Assembly: GCA_018829485.1 (NCBI GenBank)
Contig: JAHJTU010000034.1
Coordinates: 1-12,387 of the forward strand
Reading direction: 5' to 3'
Source of the DNA: Nanobdellota archaeon
GTDB taxonomy: Archaea; Nanobdellota; Nanobdellia; Pacearchaeales; UBA12030
Length of the DNA: 12,387 nucleotides
Positions 5,940 through 12,072 of the stretch are shown one piece after another. Numbering within the stretch: position 1 is the stretch's first letter; every line of letters begins with the position of its first letter. Both the position numbers and the translations under genes were made by a program. The notes under the pieces are model-generated. The model did no database searches. It had not been told where the DNA came from and worked only from the letters and a program-made list of their open reading frames with translations.

Positions 5940-5974
5940 AGAAGAGGAAGAAGGGGAGAGAAGAAAAGTAAGAT

Positions 5975-6391
5975 TTATATGCTTGAAAGATGCCTCTTTT
6001 TTAAAATTTCAATAATTCTTATTATTTCTTTAGTATTTTCTTTTACTTCTTCAACTGAAATGCTTTTCCCATAATAATTTATCTTATTTCTTATAATCCT
6101 AAAACGATCAAATTTTTGTGCTATAAGATTTTCTCCACGTTCTTTTAAAAAATGGGTGAATGCTTCATGAGAATAAACTTTGTAACCATCTAAAATAGAC
6201 ATTGCCTCTATTACACTTCTTAAGATATCATAATAGCTAACCATAATTTTTCTTGCTGACTTATTGCTTATTTCTAAACTTTTTATGAACTTTAAGTCTT
6301 CATCAGAAGTTTTAATTAAGGACTTAACTAATGATAAATTTTTTGACGTTTTTCTAACTTGTCCCCTTTCAATAAAATCTTTAAATCTCAT
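5975..6391 (-). CDS. HEPN-domain protein, partner of the adjacent nucleotidyltransferase
   Basis: The ATG at 6391-6389 overlaps the upstream gene's stop as ATGA, so I prefer it to an upstream TTG at 6406; this gives 138 residues. The protein is all-helical. A long central helix (IMVSYYDILRSVIEAMSIL) is typical of HEPN, and the family motif appears near 98-108 as FRIIRNKINYYG. Active HEPN RNases have R-x4-6-H. Here R101 and N102 are present, but the His position is Tyr (Y106). In MNT-HEPN pairs the HEPN protein is usually the toxin, acting on RNA, and the nucleotidyltransferase neutralises it, in some cases by AMP transfer to a Tyr. With no catalytic His, RNase activity is uncertain. Confidence 0.8.
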   Translation of the reverse strand: MRFKDFIERGQVRKTSKNLSLVKSLIKTSDEDLKFIKSLEISNKSARKIMVSYYDILRSVIEAMSILDGYKVYSHEAFTHFLKERGENLIAQKFDRFRIIRNKINYYGKSISVEEVKENTKEIIRIIEILKKRHLSSI

Positions 6392-6918
6392 TTGAATAAT
6401 TCCCAAAAACCATACAAAACAATTCCATTAATAAAACTATTGAGAAGCTCTTTATTCTTGGTTTTTATCTTATTGATTTCTTTATTAGAATGTAAAAATA
6501 GTTGTATTTTATGATTAAGATTTTTTTCAAATGTTGATAAGTCAATTTCTTTTTTCTTAGGAGTTATAATCAGAATATCAATATCACTTCCCTGAAAATT
6601 TTCTGCTTTGCTAAATGAACCAAATAAGATTATGGCCTCCGGGTTATTAAAATTATCAACTAAAAAATCTATCAATCCACTTTCATTTAATTTTTTAAGA
6701 TTATATGAGAGTTTTATGTTTTTAAATAAAAGATTTTCAGTATTAGATTTATAAAGTAGATGGTTGAATTTCTTTCTAGAGATAAGAAGTCCTTCTTTCT
6801 CAAATTTTTCAAGATATTTTGATATTGTCGATGGTGATTTTTTTGTAATCTTTGCTATTTCCCTTATATGATATTCTTTTTCAGGTTCTTCTATAAAATA
6901 TTTTAATATCTCGTCCAT
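6388..6918 (-). CDS. Winged-helix DNA-binding domain fused to a minimal nucleotidyltransferase (MNT)
   Basis: The start is set at ATG 6918-6916 (176 residues), because the longer reading from TTG 6930 would run into the operator repeats. Residues 1-56 form a winged helix-turn-helix (REIAKITKKSPSTISKYLEKFEKEG). Residues about 93-145 are the nucleotidyltransferase, with LFGSFSKAENFQGSDIDILI (98-117): the GS pair and Asp112/Asp114 are present. The usual third acidic residue is not obvious, since HKIQLFL stands where it would be expected. The protein probably transfers AMP to the HEPN partner encoded next (4-base overlap) and represses its own promoter through the N-terminal domain. The twin palindromes upstream fit that role. 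Confidence 0.82.
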   Translation of the reverse strand: MDEILKYFIEEPEKEYHIREIAKITKKSPSTISKYLEKFEKEGLLISRKKFNHLLYKSNTENLLFKNIKLSYNLKKLNESGLIDFLVDNFNNPEAIILFGSFSKAENFQGSDIDILIITPKKKEIDLSTFEKNLNHKIQLFLHSNKEINKIKTKNKELLNSFINGIVLYGFWELFK

Positions 6919-6926
6919 TTTTCTGT

Positions 6927-6954
6927 ACAATTGTCCAAGATAATAAACAATTGT
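6927..6954 (-). promoter_or_regulatory. Twin palindromic operator of the MNT-HEPN operon
   Basis: The perfect 8-base palindrome ACAATTGT occurs at 6927-6934 and again at 6947-6954, exactly 20 bases (about two helical turns) apart. On the minus strand the sites read TTGAACAATTGT and TTGGACAATTGT. They lie between a TATA-like TTTATAAATT (6957-6966) and the ATG at 6918, so a bound dimer would block initiation. The first gene of the operon encodes a winged-helix protein, the obvious candidate repressor. Confidence 0.7.
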
Positions 6955-6986
6955 TCAATTTATAAATCTTTCTAATTGATGATTGG

Positions 6987-7024
6987 TTTAAGGGTTTTGG
7001 AGAAGAGGAAATAAGATTTTATAA
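6987..7024 (+). promoter_or_regulatory. Promoter region of unit A2-B2: shared motif plus TATA box
   Basis: TTTAAGGGTTTTGGAGAAG (6987-7005) begins 59 bases before the ATG at 7046, and AAGATTTTATAAG (7012-7024) supplies a TATA box about 25 bases before it. The arrangement copies that of A1-B1 and of the gene at 3104. The divergent MNT-HEPN operon starts 70 bases to the left. Confidence 0.55.
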
Positions 7025-7045
7025 GTTAAATCATCTTAACCAAAT

Positions 7046-7423
7046 ATGCCCAAAAAAGAAAAGAGTTTGGAAGAACTTGCAGAAAGTGTAAGAGAAGGAA
7101 TAACCTTCCCAGAGTTTGAAACTTTAAGAGATTTTGAAACAAAGGCTTTAAGAATTGCAAGAAAGTATGACCCAGATGCGACTATATACACTGCACCACA
7201 TAGTGAAGGGATAACTATTATTGTGAATAAACATCAAATTACCGTATGTGAAAGACGAAGAGGCCACGAGAGAATTATTTCAAAAGATGTTTTTGATAAA
7301 GCAATTACTAAGATCTCTGACGCAACCAGAATGCCTTATAATTAATTAGAGCTTTATTTTAGGGGAAGAGGTAAACCATACAAAAGATTTAAAAAGAAAT
7401 TTGAAGAAGCATATGGGTTATAA
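7046..7423 (+). pseudogene. Gene A2 of the duplicated unit, interrupted by an in-frame TAA
   Basis: From ATG 7046 the frame gives 99 residues and stops at TAA 7343-7345. The same frame, without any shift, then continues LELYFRGRGKPYKRFKKKFE to a TAA at 7421-7423. That continuation matches the C-terminus of A1 (LQLYTMGHGKVYKRIKKEIE), so the ancestral gene was about 125 codons and a single TAA now cuts it. The first part keeps the family core: ARKYDPD at about 37-43, HSEGITIIV, QITVCERRRG. The basic tail is lost unless the stop is read through. The base run around the stop (CTTATAATTAATTAG) shows no insertion. It may be a functional truncation, a young pseudogene or an unusual readthrough. B2 follows with its own TATA box. 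Confidence 0.75.
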
Positions 7424-7461
7424 AAAGATTTATAACTTACTTTGTGTTTAATAAATTGAAA

Positions 7462-7884
7462 ATGGAAGAAATAAAATATAAAATTGAAAAGCGAAATGAT
7501 GGGTGGTACTTAGCTACTGCAGACTTGAATAGGGGTGGGAGCATCATAGTAGAAGCTGAAACTTACTCTTCTTTGAAAGAAAAAATATTGGGATTTACAC
7601 AAGAACATTTAGAATTTTGCAGAGCAAATAATGTTCCAGTTCCTGAAAATCCAAAAATTAAATTACTTTATTCTGAATTATTCTCTAATAACCATGATTC
7701 AGAAAACATCCTTATAACAGGAAATCCAGAAGGACAAGGATACAGGGCAGTAAGCAATTCTAATTTAAATCTTAACATGTACAATGAAGATTTTGATGTT
7801 TTAAGAGAAGAGTTATTACAAAGAATACAAGAAAGTGTAAATGATAGAAATGTAGAATTCAGATTAGAAGAAGTTCTTGATTAG
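7462..7884 (+). CDS. Gene B2 of the duplicated unit, HicB-like N-terminus (140 aa)
   Basis: The start is ATG 7462, because TTTATAACTT at 7430-7439 lies about 27 bases before it; a GTG at 7444 would add six residues. The N-terminal half (KYKIEKRNDGWYLATADLN, then AETYSSLKEKILGFTQEH) keeps the HicB-like strand-turn-strand-helix outline but shares little sequence with B1. From NPKIKLLYSEL onward it is nearly the same as B1, at both protein and DNA level, ending NVEFRLEEVLD. The sharp change in similarity at the domain border suggests recombination or very different constraint on the two halves. The gene is probably functional even though A2 upstream is cut short. Confidence 0.7.
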   Translation: MEEIKYKIEKRNDGWYLATADLNRGGSIIVEAETYSSLKEKILGFTQEHLEFCRANNVPVPENPKIKLLYSELFSNNHDSENILITGNPEGQGYRAVSNSNLNLNMYNEDFDVLREELLQRIQESVNDRNVEFRLEEVLD

Positions 7885-8003
7885 GTTTAATTTCTAGAAG
7901 GATTTTATTTAGATAGGTGGTTAATATCAAAAGCAATAAAGTCCACATAAGCAAATCAGAAAGTTTTAAAAGTATGGACACTATAACACTACTAACATAA
8001 TCC

Positions 8004-8027
8004 CGGGTAATCCATTTGGGTTGCCCG
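8004..8027 (+). promoter_or_regulatory. GC-rich hairpin directly in front of the NYN nuclease start codon
   Basis: CGGGTAATCC (8004-8013) pairs with GGGTTGCCCG (8018-8027) over all 10 positions (8 Watson-Crick, 2 G-U) around the 4-base loop ATTT. The ATG of the nuclease gene begins at 8028, the very next base. The GC content stands out in this AT-rich region. A TATA-like TTTTAAAAG (7965-7973) would place the transcript start near 7995, so the hairpin would be in the 5' leader and cover the ribosome entry site. Bases 7885-8003 hold no gene that I can see. Confidence 0.6.
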
Positions 8028-8597
8028 ATGAAAATAATGGACAAAACATTTTTCTTTATAGATGGAGGATATCTATCTTTTATTTCAAAATATTTTGGTA
8101 AAGGTAAACCATTAAAAAATAAGATTGAGAAATTTGCTAAAAATATTGCTAAGGCTAAGAATTTAGAAATTGAAGAAATCTATTTTTATACAGCACCCCC
8201 ATATCAAAGTCCTACACCCACAGAAGATGAAAGTAGAAGAAAAGCCAAATATGATAAATTTATTCTAAAACTCAAAGGAATAAAACCAAAAATAAATATC
8301 AGGGAGGGAAGAGTGCAGAGAGGAGAAAATGGATTCCAACAGAAAGGAGTTGATACCTTGCTCACAATGGATTTATTTAAGATTTCACAAAAACAAGAAA
8401 TTAAAAATTTAATAATTTTAACTTCAGATACAGATTTTGTTCCAATTATCCAAGAAATAAGAAAAAATTTTTGCATGAAAGTTATTTTAGCTTATTTCAC
8501 TGATAGAAAAAGAAAATCTGCTTTTTCTTTATCAAATCATTTATGGAATGTTTGTGATGATAAAATATTGATTAAAAAAGAATATTTTGAGTATTAA
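8028..8597 (+). CDS. NYN/LabA-like (DUF88) domain putative ribonuclease
   Basis: The start is placed at ATG 8028, just after the hairpin; ATG 8037 is an alternative, and the TTG at 8016 would lie inside the hairpin. The 189-residue protein has the PIN-like NYN active site: FFFIDGGY with Asp12, QQKGVDTLLTMDL with Asp109 and Asp115, and TSDTDFVPI with Asp134 and Asp136. All expected acidic metal-binding residues are present, so it is likely an active Mg-dependent RNase or DNase. No membrane segment is visible. The order of motifs and the length match standalone NYN proteins. It follows unit A2-B2 on the same strand after 143 bases. The target is unknown. Confidence 0.85.
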   Translation: MKIMDKTFFFIDGGYLSFISKYFGKGKPLKNKIEKFAKNIAKAKNLEIEEIYFYTAPPYQSPTPTEDESRRKAKYDKFILKLKGIKPKINIREGRVQRGENGFQQKGVDTLLTMDLFKISQKQEIKNLIILTSDTDFVPIIQEIRKNFCMKVILAYFTDRKRKSAFSLSNHLWNVCDDKILIKKEYFEY

Positions 8598-8828
8598 AAC
8601 AAGTAATATTACCTGTGATAAAATCCTTGATAGAATAGTTGACAAAAGTAGAACATGAGAGCCCAGTATTGCCCTAAGACCATAATAGGCATTAACAATA
8701 TATTAAAAATTTAAGAATTTATAAATTTTTCTATGTCCCTTTTTTCTTGATTAAAGTTTTTGGAAAAGTTGAGAAGAAGGTTTATATATTGAAATTCAGA
8801 TAATGTATATAAAATAAAAAGTAATAAA
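8598..8828. other. Intergenic stretch with AT palindrome and promoter signals
   Basis: No coding region is visible in these 231 bases. AATTTATAAATT (about 8715-8726) is a perfect 12-base palindrome in a very AT-rich run. A degenerate copy of the shared motif (TTAAAGTTTTTGG, 8751-8763) is followed by GAGAAGAAGGTTTATATATTG, with a TATA-like box at about 8781-8788 and a second (GTATATAAAA) at about 8805-8814 before the gene at 8829. The AT-rich section could be an unwinding site, but nothing beyond composition supports an origin here. Confidence 0.4.
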
Positions 8829-9491
8829 ATGAAACAAACAGCAATTTTTATGGCATTAATTTTGCTTTTCTCAATGACTTTTGTTATTGCGCAATCCGAT
8901 AATGCACAACAAGGACAAGAGCAAGCTCAGAACCAAGAGATTTCTGAGGATGCAATACCAACACTAATAAGTGAACAAACACAAACAAGAGCAAGAAACA
9001 AAGAAGAATTAAAACAAATGATTCAAGAAAGAAAGGAATTGCAACAACAGGAACTTGGAGAAATGAAACAACAGGAACAAAAAGTCTTTCAAAATCAGAA
9101 TAGGGTAAGATTAGCTGTTCATGCTTTACTTGCAATGGAAAATCTTACTGGTGGAATTGGACAACAAGTTTCAGCAATTGCTCGTGAGTTTAATAATTCT
9201 GCACAAGCAACAATAAGACAAGAACAAAGAATGCAAATGAGAAATGCCTTAACAAGATTCTTTGCTGGTGGTGATGAAGCAGCTGCAGAAGAAATGGAAC
9301 AAGAAGTAAATCAGAATAGAGAAAAAATAACAAGTTTAAGGCAACTTTACAATGAATGTGATTGTGACGCAGAAGTAAAAGCAATGATGCAAGAACAAAT
9401 ACAAAACATGGAACAAGAACAAAACAGATTAAATGAACTTGCTGCAAAAGAAAAGAAAAGCAAAGGATTATTTGGATGGTTATGGAAGTAA
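8829..9491 (+). CDS. Secreted Gln/Glu-rich coiled-coil protein, hypothetical (220 aa)
   Basis: Residues 1-21 form a signal peptide: basic MKQ, then a hydrophobic core (IFMALILLFSMTFVIA), with likely cleavage near A21/Q22. The mature part is very rich in Gln and Glu. Long helices include KEELKQMIQERKELQQQELG and QEQIQNMEQEQNRLNELAAK, with a less charged middle (VRLAVHALLAMENLTGGIGQQVSAIAREF). A Cys pair (CDCD) is near residue 178, and the protein ends in KKSKGLFGWLWK, a basic-aromatic tail that may touch membrane. Family unknown. It is a single gene with TATA-like sites upstream and a long T-rich run (9494-9525) after the stop. The composition suggests a surface or envelope-space filament-like protein. 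Confidence 0.75.
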   Translation: MKQTAIFMALILLFSMTFVIAQSDNAQQGQEQAQNQEISEDAIPTLISEQTQTRARNKEELKQMIQERKELQQQELGEMKQQEQKVFQNQNRVRLAVHALLAMENLTGGIGQQVSAIAREFNNSAQATIRQEQRMQMRNALTRFFAGGDEAAAEEMEQEVNQNREKITSLRQLYNECDCDAEVKAMMQEQIQNMEQEQNRLNELAAKEKKSKGLFGWLWK

Positions 9492-9493
9492 CT

Positions 9494-9531
9494 TTCTTTT
9501 TTTCTTTTTTATTTTTTATTTTTACCTTTAT
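9494..9531 (+). terminator. T-rich transcription terminator
   Basis: Just after the stop at 9491 come repeated T runs (CTTTTTTTCTTTTTT-type, continuing ATTTTTTATTTTTACC) with no stem, which is the usual form of an archaeal terminator. Confidence 0.65.
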
Positions 9532-9611
9532 ACGAACATTAAAAAGTAAGGTTTTTAAAGCTCATTTTCTATTCTCAAATACAAAAAGAAGGATTATGCA
9601 AGAAGCAAAAG

Positions 9612-9731
9612 ATGATAAACAGATTTATTAAAAGAGCATTTAGCAAAGAGAACAAGGGCATAGTAGCAACTATTATAATGATGATTATTGCATTCTGGAA
9701 TACATATATGGTATTTAAAGGACAAGTTTAA
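9612..9731 (+). CDS. Tiny single-pass membrane protein (39 aa)
   Basis: The ATG at 9612 opens MINRFIKRAFSKENKGIVAT, followed by a hydrophobic helix (IIMMIIAFWNTYMVF) and a stop at 9729-9731. The basic N-terminus should stay inside the cell. A TATA-like TTTTTAAAG (9552-9560) lies upstream. An 11-codon frame from ATG 9596 (MQEAKDDKQIY) overlaps the start and may be a short leader frame. The gene ends 12 bases before the DUF192 gene and is probably part of the same transcript. Small size limits certainty. Confidence 0.5.
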   Translation: MINRFIKRAFSKENKGIVATIIMMIIAFWNTYMVFKGQV

Positions 9732-9743
9732 TTCTATTATATT

Positions 9744-10076
9744 ATGAAAATTCAAATTAATAAAAAAGAAATTGAATCAGAATTATGTAAAGAATTAAGA
9801 AGCATTTTTGGATTTATGTTTTCTATTCCTTTTCTTGTGAATAAAGCTAAAGTGCTTGTTTTTAATAAAGAAAAGAGAATTAGTTTGCATATGCTTTTTG
9901 TATTCATGCCTTTGCTTGTGTTATTTGTACAAGATAATAAAGTAGTTGAAATAAAACTTTTGAAGCCATTTACATTTTACACTTCCAAGAATAAAGCAAG
10001 GTATGCTATTGAAATACCATTAAAGCTTGTAAAGCCTGGATTTGCTTGTGGTAATAAAATAAGATTTATAAGGTAA
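9744..10076 (+). CDS. DUF192 family protein (110 aa)
   Basis: The length and motif order fit DUF192: FGFMFSIPFLVNKAKVLVF at about 22-40, then ISLHMLFVFMPLLVLFVQDNK with the family's H-M-x-F-V and P-L-x-V-L-F pattern (here HMLFVFMPLLVLF), VVEIKLLKPFTFYT, and YAIEIPLKL leading to a closing GNKIRF. No signal peptide is present, whereas many bacterial members are exported. The biochemical role of this family is not established. It is the middle gene of a plus-strand run: 12 bases after the small membrane protein and 17 before the AN1 gene. Confidence 0.8.
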   Translation: MKIQINKKEIESELCKELRSIFGFMFSIPFLVNKAKVLVFNKEKRISLHMLFVFMPLLVLFVQDNKVVEIKLLKPFTFYTSKNKARYAIEIPLKLVKPGFACGNKIRFIR

Positions 10077-10093
10077 GTATTTCTTTGCATATT

Positions 10094-10441
10094 ATGGCAA
10101 CCTGTCACAAATGCAGTAAAAATGTTGAAGGACTTGCATTTACCTGCAAGTATTGTGGATTAGAATTCTGTGGAAGACATAGGTTGCCTGAAGACCATGA
10201 ATGCGAAGGTTTAGCAATGAGAAAAGCACAATTAAAAGAAAGACTTGCCAAAGGCGAGAAATTAAGTTATGAACCAAAAGTCAAAAGAGAATTAAAAGTG
10301 AAATATGATTCTGATTATGAACATGAACATCCAGTTGTTAAAGATATTACAGCACCTTTAATAAAAAGTCCAATGGCAATAATTGGAATGGTTGTTGCTG
10401 TTATTGTTATAGTTTTGTTGTTGTTTTCCTTCTTAAGATAG
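10094..10441 (+). CDS. AN1-type zinc finger protein with C-terminal membrane anchor
   Basis: The start is ATG 10094 (115 residues); a TTG at 10085 would add three residues and is less likely. The N-terminus is a textbook AN1 finger: C4-x2-C7, C18-x2-C21, C26-x2-H29, H35-x-C37 (with FCGRHRLPEDHEC), which binds two zinc ions. A basic linker (KAQLKERLAKGEKLSYEPKVKRELKVK) follows, then a single hydrophobic helix (about 93-112, AIIGMVVAVIVIVLLLFSF) ending LR. In archaea this arrangement is common but its partner is unknown; eukaryotic AN1 proteins work in ubiquitin and stress pathways. The stop touches the end of the convergent FabH-like gene with no spacer. Confidence 0.88.
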   Translation: MATCHKCSKNVEGLAFTCKYCGLEFCGRHRLPEDHECEGLAMRKAQLKERLAKGEKLSYEPKVKRELKVKYDSDYEHEHPVVKDITAPLIKSPMAIIGMVVAVIVIVLLLFSFLR

Positions 10442-11644
10442 TTAAGATTTAGGTTCCCATTCCTGGAATTTTTTAAATAAAGAATTAACTTCTCTTTTTT
10501 GCTGTGTTTTATTGTATTCTTTTTCACCTTTATACTTTTCTTTTGTCCATCTTCCACAAGCTGCAGCATAAGTTAATCCTGCTCCAAATGCAGATAAGCA
10601 AAATAAGTCTCCTTTTTCTAATTCTCGATTTCTATAAATATAATCTAATTCAACAAATAAAGAAGCAGCAGAACTATTTCCATAATTTACAATTCCATGA
10701 TGATACATATGTTCCATTGGTATTCCAAGTCTTTTTGCTGCTTTGTCTAATATTACTAAATTTGCTTGATGTGGAATTATTTTGATTGCATCTTTAACAT
10801 CTTCTAATCTTAATTTTGAACTGTCAACACATTCTCTTGTTATTTTTTCAAGTGCTCTAACTGCAAATTTGAAAACTTCATTACCATCCATTCTAAATGC
10901 TCTTTCTTTTCTTTGTAAACTTTCTTTATGAGAAAGTTTAATTCCTTTCTCTGTTCCTGTTTGGGTGATTATTGGAAGTTCAAATCCTGTTTTATAAGAA
11001 ATTGCATGTCCATCTTCTCCTTGAGATCTAGTATGTATAGTATAAATTCCCTTTTCATTTTCTTGAGTTTCATTATTTTTTGGAATACCTAAAACAATTC
11101 CAGCTGCTGCATCAGCAAGTAAAACACATGTGTCTCTATCTTTATAATTTGTAATTGCTGAAAGAGTGTCTCCAGCAAGAGCAAGGACTTTTGTATCTGT
11201 CCTTCCTTTATTTTTCTTTCCTTCAAAACCATAATATATATTTAAGATCTTACCAATGCCATTTTCCATTGCATATAAACCACCAGAACATCCAGCACCA
11301 ACATCAGATGCAGAAGCATTCTTAGCTCCAATTAAATGCTGCACAATATGAGAAACTCCTGGAACTGCATATTTTCCTGTATAATTTGTTCCAACATATA
11401 TTGCATCTATTTCTTCTGCTTTAATTCCAGCATCATCTAATGCTCTTTTTGCAGCAAGTGCAGTTAACACATAAACATTTTCTTTTTTTGTACTAATACT
11501 TCTTTCCTTAATTCCTGTACGTTTAGTAATCCATTCATCTGATGTATCAACCATGCCCTCTAAATCTTTATTTGTTAATCTCATAGAAGGTATACAACTT
11601 CCTACTCCAAGTATACTAATTGGTAATTGTTTTTCTTCATCCAT
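10442..11644 (-). CDS. FabH-like 3-oxoacyl-ACP synthase III family protein, with insertion
   Basis: This is a 400-residue thiolase-fold condensing enzyme. MVDTSDEWITKRTGIKERSI (31-50) is the FabH N-terminal signature. The catalytic Cys119 sits in DVGAGCSGGLYA, His292 in IIPHQANLVILD and Asn323 in NYGNSSAASLF, giving a full Cys-His-Asn triad. Typical FabH has about 320 residues. Here Cys-to-His is 173 residues, against 132 in E. coli FabH, and the extra stretch lies mainly at about 188-250 (NNETQENEKGIYTIHTRSQG and after). PHQAN and the Asn block favour FabH over HMG-CoA synthase. It would condense an acyl-CoA with malonyl-ACP or a similar unit, but no acyl carrier or other lipid gene is present here. 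It is co-transcribed with the small gene upstream (8-base gap). Confidence 0.85.
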   Translation of the reverse strand: MDEEKQLPISILGVGSCIPSMRLTNKDLEGMVDTSDEWITKRTGIKERSISTKKENVYVLTALAAKRALDDAGIKAEEIDAIYVGTNYTGKYAVPGVSHIVQHLIGAKNASASDVGAGCSGGLYAMENGIGKILNIYYGFEGKKNKGRTDTKVLALAGDTLSAITNYKDRDTCVLLADAAAGIVLGIPKNNETQENEKGIYTIHTRSQGEDGHAISYKTGFELPIITQTGTEKGIKLSHKESLQRKERAFRMDGNEVFKFAVRALEKITRECVDSSKLRLEDVKDAIKIIPHQANLVILDKAAKRLGIPMEHMYHHGIVNYGNSSAASLFVELDYIYRNRELEKGDLFCLSAFGAGLTYAAACGRWTKEKYKGEKEYNKTQQKREVNSLFKKFQEWEPKS

Positions 11645-11652
11645 TTTATAAT

Positions 11653-11898
11653 TTAACCTTGATACTGTTCAATTAAAGAAATGACTTTGTTAAAATAATT
11701 ATTTACTTCATCTTTTCCAACTTCAGCTAATTTACCTGTATTATATCTTTCAACTCTTTTCATGTCTTCTTGCAATATCTCAATCATTACAAATTTTTCT
11801 TCTTCAGGTAATTTTTCAAATTCAATAAGAAGTCTTTCTTCTGCTTTATTAAGCACAGTAGCAAGATTTTCTTTTTCTTCTTTTCCTATTTCAACCAT
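11653..11898 (-). CDS. Small acidic helical protein upstream of the FabH-like gene (81 aa)
   Basis: The protein is entirely helical by composition: EKENLATVLNKAEERLLIEF, then LPEEEKFVMIEILQEDMKRV and DEVNNYFNKVISLIEQYQG. It is acidic, with no Cys, signal or membrane segment. No family is recognised. The ATG at 11898 lies about 25 bases after a minus-strand TATA-like TTTTATAAG (11919-11927), so the mRNA is probably leaderless. It ends 8 bases before the FabH-like gene and may encode a partner of it. An acyl-carrier protein was considered, but the DSL/DSx phosphopantetheine motif is absent. Confidence 0.65.
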   Translation of the reverse strand: MVEIGKEEKENLATVLNKAEERLLIEFEKLPEEEKFVMIEILQEDMKRVERYNTGKLAEVGKDEVNNYFNKVISLIEQYQG

Positions 11899-11954
11899 TT
11901 TTCCTTAATAAATCCAATATCTAAAAACTTATAAAATTATCTTGAAAATAAAAC

Positions 11955-11963
11955 CTTTATAAA
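11955..11963 (+). promoter_or_regulatory. TATA-like box for tRNA-Lys
   Basis: CTTTATAAA lies about 25-30 bases before the first base of the tRNA (11987), the usual archaeal spacing. It is divergent from the promoter of the 11898 gene. Confidence 0.55.
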
Positions 11964-11986
11964 TTGGTTTGTTATCCTAATTTAAT

Positions 11987-12060
11987 GGGCTCGTAGCTCA
12001 GCCTGGTAGAGCATCGGACTTTTAATCCGAGTGTCGCGGGTTCAAATCCCGTCGAGCCCA
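11987..12060 (+). tRNA. tRNA-Lys (anticodon UUU)
   Basis: The gene folds as a standard cloverleaf. The acceptor GGGCTCG (11987-11993) pairs fully with CGAGCCC (12053-12059), followed by discriminator A at 12060. The D stem is GCTC/GAGC. The anticodon stem TCGGA/TCCGA closes the loop CTTTTAA, so the anticodon is TTT (Lys). The T arm is GCGGG-TTCAAAT-CCCGT with one G-U pair. No intron is present and CCA is not encoded (CTT follows). Proteins of this window are rich in Lys with AAA codons, which this tRNA reads. The junction gene starts 12 bases downstream. Confidence 0.95.
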
Positions 12061-12072
12061 CTTGTTTTTAAG

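Noticed and set aside
7940..7980. Possible structured RNA between B2 and the NYN gene (GTCCA ... TGGAC)
   Set aside because: Only a 5-bp stem around a loop of about 30 bases; no box C/D, H/ACA or tRNA-like features could be recognised.
8598..8760. Replication origin at the AT-rich palindrome
   Set aside because: Only base composition and one 12-base palindrome support it; there are no iterons or initiator gene nearby.
8884..9447. Minus-strand open frames opposite the secreted protein
   Set aside because: They mirror Gln/Glu-rich codons (giving Leu/Val/Phe runs) and have no promoter or motif.
10442..11644. HMG-CoA synthase of the mevalonate pathway
   Set aside because: The PHQAN and GNSSAAS blocks and the DEWITKRTGI N-terminus fit FabH better; the layout around the Cys is not that of HMG-CoA synthase.
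11653..11898. Acyl carrier protein for the FabH-like enzyme
   Set aside because: Size and acidity fit, but there is no DSL-type serine for phosphopantetheine.
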